From contig MNVK01000101.1 in assembly GCA_001871685.1 (NCBI GenBank), positions 1-12,113 on the forward strand: DNA of 12,113 bases. The letters are read 5' to 3'. The notes under the pieces are model-generated. The model was given only the letters and a program-made list of their open reading frames with translations, was not told the DNA's origin and did no database searches. This document shows, piece after piece, positions 11,879 through 12,113 of this stretch; position 1 is the first letter of the stretch, and each line of letters starts with the position of its first letter. Both the position numbers and the translations under genes were made by a program. This DNA comes from Nitrospirae bacterium CG1_02_44_142. Lineage in GTDB: Bacteria > Nitrospirota > Thermodesulfovibrionia > Thermodesulfovibrionales > UBA1546.

Positions 11879-12113
11879 TCAGGCATGTGTCAGTTGGGCG
11901 GTGATTTTGGTTCCTGTTAATTCAGCATAAAGCGAATCCGGGCATAAATCAATGCCGCCCGGCCATGCCACTGTATGACTCACGGGATCAATGAATGCAG
12001 CCTCAAAAACCGCGCGGTCTTTCCAAACTGAAAAAACACCCTTATCGGCAACATCGGACAAATCAACAACGCCTTCAACGTTATCCGAAAATTTTATCCA
12101 AATCCGGAATCCT
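11879..12113 (-). CDS. DUF2442 family protein, 5' end beyond the window
   Basis: The frame is open to the right edge, so the start lies outside; 77 residues are visible. They match DUF2442: GFRIWIKFSDNVEGVVDLSD, GVFSVWKDRAVFEAAFIDP, then the signature VAWPGGIDLCPDSLYAEL. The function of the domain is not established; such genes are small and often sit beside DUF4160 genes or toxin-antitoxin loci, so the partner would be just outside the window upstream. A TTG-initiated 60-aa reading starting at 12061 would cut the conserved domain and is rejected. The hairpin GGGATT/AATCCC at 11841-11862 lies downstream but has no T run. Confidence 0.85.
   Translation of the reverse strand, partial: GFRIWIKFSDNVEGVVDLSDVADKGVFSVWKDRAVFEAAFIDPVSHTVAWPGGIDLCPDSLYAELTGTKITAQLTHA

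Overview
The window looks like chromosome from a strictly anaerobic, probably Nitrospirota/Thermodesulfovibrio-like or deltaproteobacterium-like organism. I infer this from gene content only: a four-subunit pyruvate:ferredoxin oxidoreductase, a two-subunit oxygen-sensitive class I fumarase, an MglBA polarity switch very close to the Myxococcus type, and dispersed palindromic repeats of a kind I recall from such genomes. No rRNA, tRNA or CRISPR array is visible.

Left part (98-6732) is housekeeping, all on the minus strand. Read in transcription order it is porG-porD-porA-porB-mglB-mglA-(SurA-N-like lipoprotein), closed by an 18-bp perfect stem at 1667-1705. A separate unit follows with fumarase alpha and beta. 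porG/porD/porA overlap by 1-4 nt; the later junctions carry spacers. Upstream of porG are a candidate sigma70 promoter and a clean double operator built from four TGTATTCA half-sites. Three spacers hold short arrays of about 7-nt period with unrelated unit sequences, and a palindromic repeat sits inside the fumarase beta coding frame.

Right part (about 6930-12113) is accessory DNA and looks modular. A roughly 155-bp repeat occurs at 6972-7126 and 9617-9771 (same length, about a dozen differences), as a shorter diverged copy at 10491-10602, and its core (AAAACC-N-G-Y-CGCTG) recurs at 11403 and 11785. Between copies lie: an AbiE (type IV) toxin-antitoxin pair with the toxin broken by an in-frame TGA; a HI1419/HI1420-type (HigB/Gp49-like) toxin-antitoxin pair; a two-gene unit of a 2-TM membrane protein and a small Cas2-fold protein; and a lone 2-TM protein. 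Beyond the last core is a partial DUF2442 gene. Most modules have their own candidate promoter and both orientations occur.

How they work together: PorGDAB interconverts pyruvate and acetyl-CoA with ferredoxin, and fumarase serves an oxidative or reductive TCA branch. MglB would act as GAP for the MglA GTPase in cell polarity or motility. The right-hand modules look like a repeat-delimited collection of defence and addiction genes. The most interesting points are that repeat-bounded layout, the 2-TM/Cas2-like pair, and the double operator.
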